Shown here: piece after piece, positions 5,790 to 6,856 of the stretch | How the letters are laid out: each line of letters starts with the position of its first letter | Numbering within the stretch: the stretch's first letter is position 1 | DNA from: an uncultured Bacteroidota bacterium | GTDB taxonomy: Bacteria; Bacteroidota; Bacteroidia; NS11-12g; UBA955 | Length of the DNA: 6,856 nucleotides | Assembly: GCA_903953615.1 (NCBI GenBank) | Contig: CAJBKH010000232.1 | Location: 1-6,856 of the forward strand | Reading direction: 5' to 3' | Notes under the pieces: model-generated | Databases searched by the model: none | What the model saw: only the letters and a program-made list of their open reading frames with translations | Told to the model about the DNA's origin: nothing | Position numbers and translations under genes: made by a program

Positions 5790-6500
5790 ATGAAATACAT
5801 GTTATCACTTACAATCGCAATTTTATTGGTTGCTTGTAAAACACAATCAAATGGAGGTTTATCGCCTGCAGATTTTAATAAACAGATTACATCTGAAGAA
5901 GTAAAATTAATTGATGTAAGAACACCTGAAGAATACAACGAAGGTTATATTAAAGGAGCCATTAACATTGATTGGAACGCTGGTGATTTTGAAGCCGCAG
6001 TGACACAATTGGGCAAAGACCAAAAAATATTTTTGTACTGTAAAAGTGGCACAAGAAGTGGTAATGCTTTTGATTTGTTAAAAAAGTTGGGGTATAAAAA
6101 TGTATACAATTTAAGTGGTGGTATCACTGCATGGAAAGCAGCAGAATTGCCTATTGAGACCAAGGCTTCGGCACAAGCAACTGCAAAACCAGCGGAAGCG
6201 AATACCATTGATTTTAAAACAGCCATTTATGGTGATAAATTGGTGTTTGTAGATTTTAATGCTGTGTGGTGTGGACCATGCCGCAGAATGCAACCTTTTG
6301 TAGATATTATTAAAGAAGAGCGCAGTTCGGATGTATTGGTTTACAGCATCGATACTGATAAAGAAGTGGCCTTGGCACAGGAATATCAAATCTTTAATTT
6401 GCCAACCGTTATCCTATTGAAAAAAGGCGCTGTTTTATACCGCAAAGAAGGCTACCACGATCAAAAAATGTTAAACGATTTAGTTACTAAATATAAATAA
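5790..6500 (+). CDS. Lipoprotein with fused rhodanese and thioredoxin domains
   Basis: This 236-residue protein (from the ATG at 5790) starts with a lipoprotein signal, MKYMLSLTIAILLVAC. The lipobox LVAC puts the lipidated Cys at 16. The residues after it (KTQSNGG) lack the acidic run of a surface-export signal, so a periplasm-facing anchor is likely. A rhodanese domain follows (about 22-121): LIDVRTPEEY near its start, then the active loop YCKSGTRS with catalytic Cys84. This loop usually carries a persulfide or acts in sulfur transfer. A linker rich in Ala, Thr and Pro (about 123-138) leads to a thioredoxin domain (about 138-236) with WCGPC (160-164) and the cis-Pro at 205 in NLPT. Both active sites are complete. 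Likely role: thiol-disulfide or sulfur-transfer chemistry outside the cytoplasm; the partner reductant is not visible. An in-frame TTG at 5778 is rejected because it adds four residues and lies in the promoter. The thioredoxin gene starts 1 nt after the stop. Confidence 0.92.
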   Translation: MKYMLSLTIAILLVACKTQSNGGLSPADFNKQITSEEVKLIDVRTPEEYNEGYIKGAINIDWNAGDFEAAVTQLGKDQKIFLYCKSGTRSGNAFDLLKKLGYKNVYNLSGGITAWKAAELPIETKASAQATAKPAEANTIDFKTAIYGDKLVFVDFNAVWCGPCRRMQPFVDIIKEERSSDVLVYSIDTDKEVALAQEYQIFNLPTVILLKKGAVLYRKEGYHDQKMLNDLVTKYK

Positions 6501-6501
6501 T

Positions 6502-6816
6502 ATGGCAGTAGAAATAGCAAACGACGCAAGCTTAAAAACGCAGTTAAGTGAACACCCAAAAGTGGTTGTTAAGTACTATGCCGATTGGTGCGGTAGTTGC
6601 AAACTGTTTGCACCTAAATACAAACGATTAAGTGGTGATGAACGCTTCTCAGATACTGTCTTTTTAGACATCGATGCAGAGCACAATCCAGAGGCAAGAA
6701 AATTAGCGGGTGTAGATACCTTGCCGTTTTTTGCAACTTTTAAAAATGGCGAATTAGTAAAAGCACAAAGCACCGCCAAAGAAGAAACCTTAGTTGAAAT
6801 GTTAACTGCTTTATGA
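6502..6816 (+). CDS. Thioredoxin-family protein, cytoplasmic type, CGSC active site
   Basis: This 104-residue single-domain protein has a thioredoxin fold. KVVVKYYADWCGSC (20-33) contains the redox pair C30 and C33, FLDIDAEHNPE (54-64) follows, and TLPFFATF (73-80) holds the cis-Pro at 75. The length is that of classical thioredoxins, and no signal peptide is present, so it should act in the cytoplasm, reducing disulfides of partner proteins. The active site is CGSC rather than the usual CGPC; replacing that Pro normally shifts the redox potential. The ATG at 6502 is separated from the upstream TAA by a single T (TAATATG), so translation is probably coupled to the lipoprotein gene. The TGA overlaps an ATG of a further open frame. 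It could instead serve one dedicated partner, for example a peroxiredoxin, rather than be the general thioredoxin; the window cannot decide. Confidence 0.93.
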   Translation: MAVEIANDASLKTQLSEHPKVVVKYYADWCGSCKLFAPKYKRLSGDERFSDTVFLDIDAEHNPEARKLAGVDTLPFFATFKNGELVKAQSTAKEETLVEMLTAL

Positions 6817-6856
6817 ATATAAATATTATAAAACACTTAGTAGAAACTTATACCAC
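6813..6856 (+). CDS. Start of an unidentified gene (3'-partial), coupled to thioredoxin
   Basis: An ATG at 6813-6815 overlaps the thioredoxin TGA as ATGA, and the frame stays open to the window end. The 14 visible residues are MNINIIKHLVETYT. The 4-bp overlap is the usual sign of a translationally coupled operon gene and is the main evidence. The residues are too few to assign a family. From memory, small proteins of about 80-90 residues beginning with a similar IKHL stretch follow thioredoxin genes in Bacteroidota; this is a weak recollection, not an identification. Confidence 0.6.
   Translation, partial: MNINIIKHLVETYT

Noticed and set aside
5609..5938. Minus-strand open frame of 109 codons
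   Set aside because: It runs across the ends of ybaB and the lipoprotein gene and the gap between them; both real genes have clear family matches on the plus strand.
5945..6389. Two overlapping minus-strand open frames (5945-6226 and 6111-6389)
   Set aside because: Both are antisense to the rhodanese-thioredoxin gene and show no coding signature of their own.
6576..6836. Minus-strand open frame of 86 codons
   Set aside because: Antisense to the thioredoxin gene, whose active-site motif is intact on the plus strand.
1..6856. CRISPR arrays, insertion sequences, toxin-antitoxin or defence genes
   Set aside because: No regularly spaced repeats, terminal inverted repeats with a transposase, or proteins of those families were seen on either strand.

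Overview
The window looks like an ordinary chromosomal stretch from a member of the Bacteroidota. Four things support this: AT-rich DNA; upstream regions without clear Shine-Dalgarno sequences but with TAnnTTTG-type -7 boxes; a Sec signal peptide ending in a 'LNAQ'-like site; and protein families typical of that phylum. The genus cannot be told from the sequence.

Layout. (a) 1-381, plus strand: the C-terminal ATP-binding domain of a histidine kinase whose gene begins outside the window. (b) 392-5108, minus strand: a three-gene block. In transcription order it holds an exported M49-like (dipeptidyl-peptidase III-like) zinc peptidase, a Prc/Tsp-type carboxy-terminal processing protease that overlaps it by 4 bp (ATGA), and, beyond a perfect 15-bp hairpin, a class I SAM-dependent methyltransferase related to the RlmI/RlmK rRNA methyltransferases. 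The kinase and methyltransferase converge with only 10 bp between them. (c) 5109-5414: a divergent intergenic region with a good minus-strand -7 box, weaker plus-strand boxes and a widely spaced inverted repeat. (d) 5415-6856, plus strand: a YbaB/EbfC nucleoid-associated protein; a lipoprotein that fuses a rhodanese domain to a thioredoxin domain; a cytoplasmic-type thioredoxin with a CGSC active site starting 1 nt after it; and the first 14 codons of a further gene that overlaps the thioredoxin stop (ATGA).

How the genes may work together (inference). The two exported proteases are translationally coupled and probably serve periplasmic protein or peptide turnover: Prc cuts proteins from their C-termini, and the M49-like enzyme could trim the resulting peptides. 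The plus-strand redox genes form a tight cluster with one thioredoxin fold outside the cytoplasm and one inside. I found no defence system, mobile element, CRISPR array, tRNA or rRNA. The points most worth a second look are the HEXXH variant of the M49 zinc site, the rhodanese-thioredoxin lipoprotein, the hairpin before the methyltransferase, and promoters that imply extremely short leaders.
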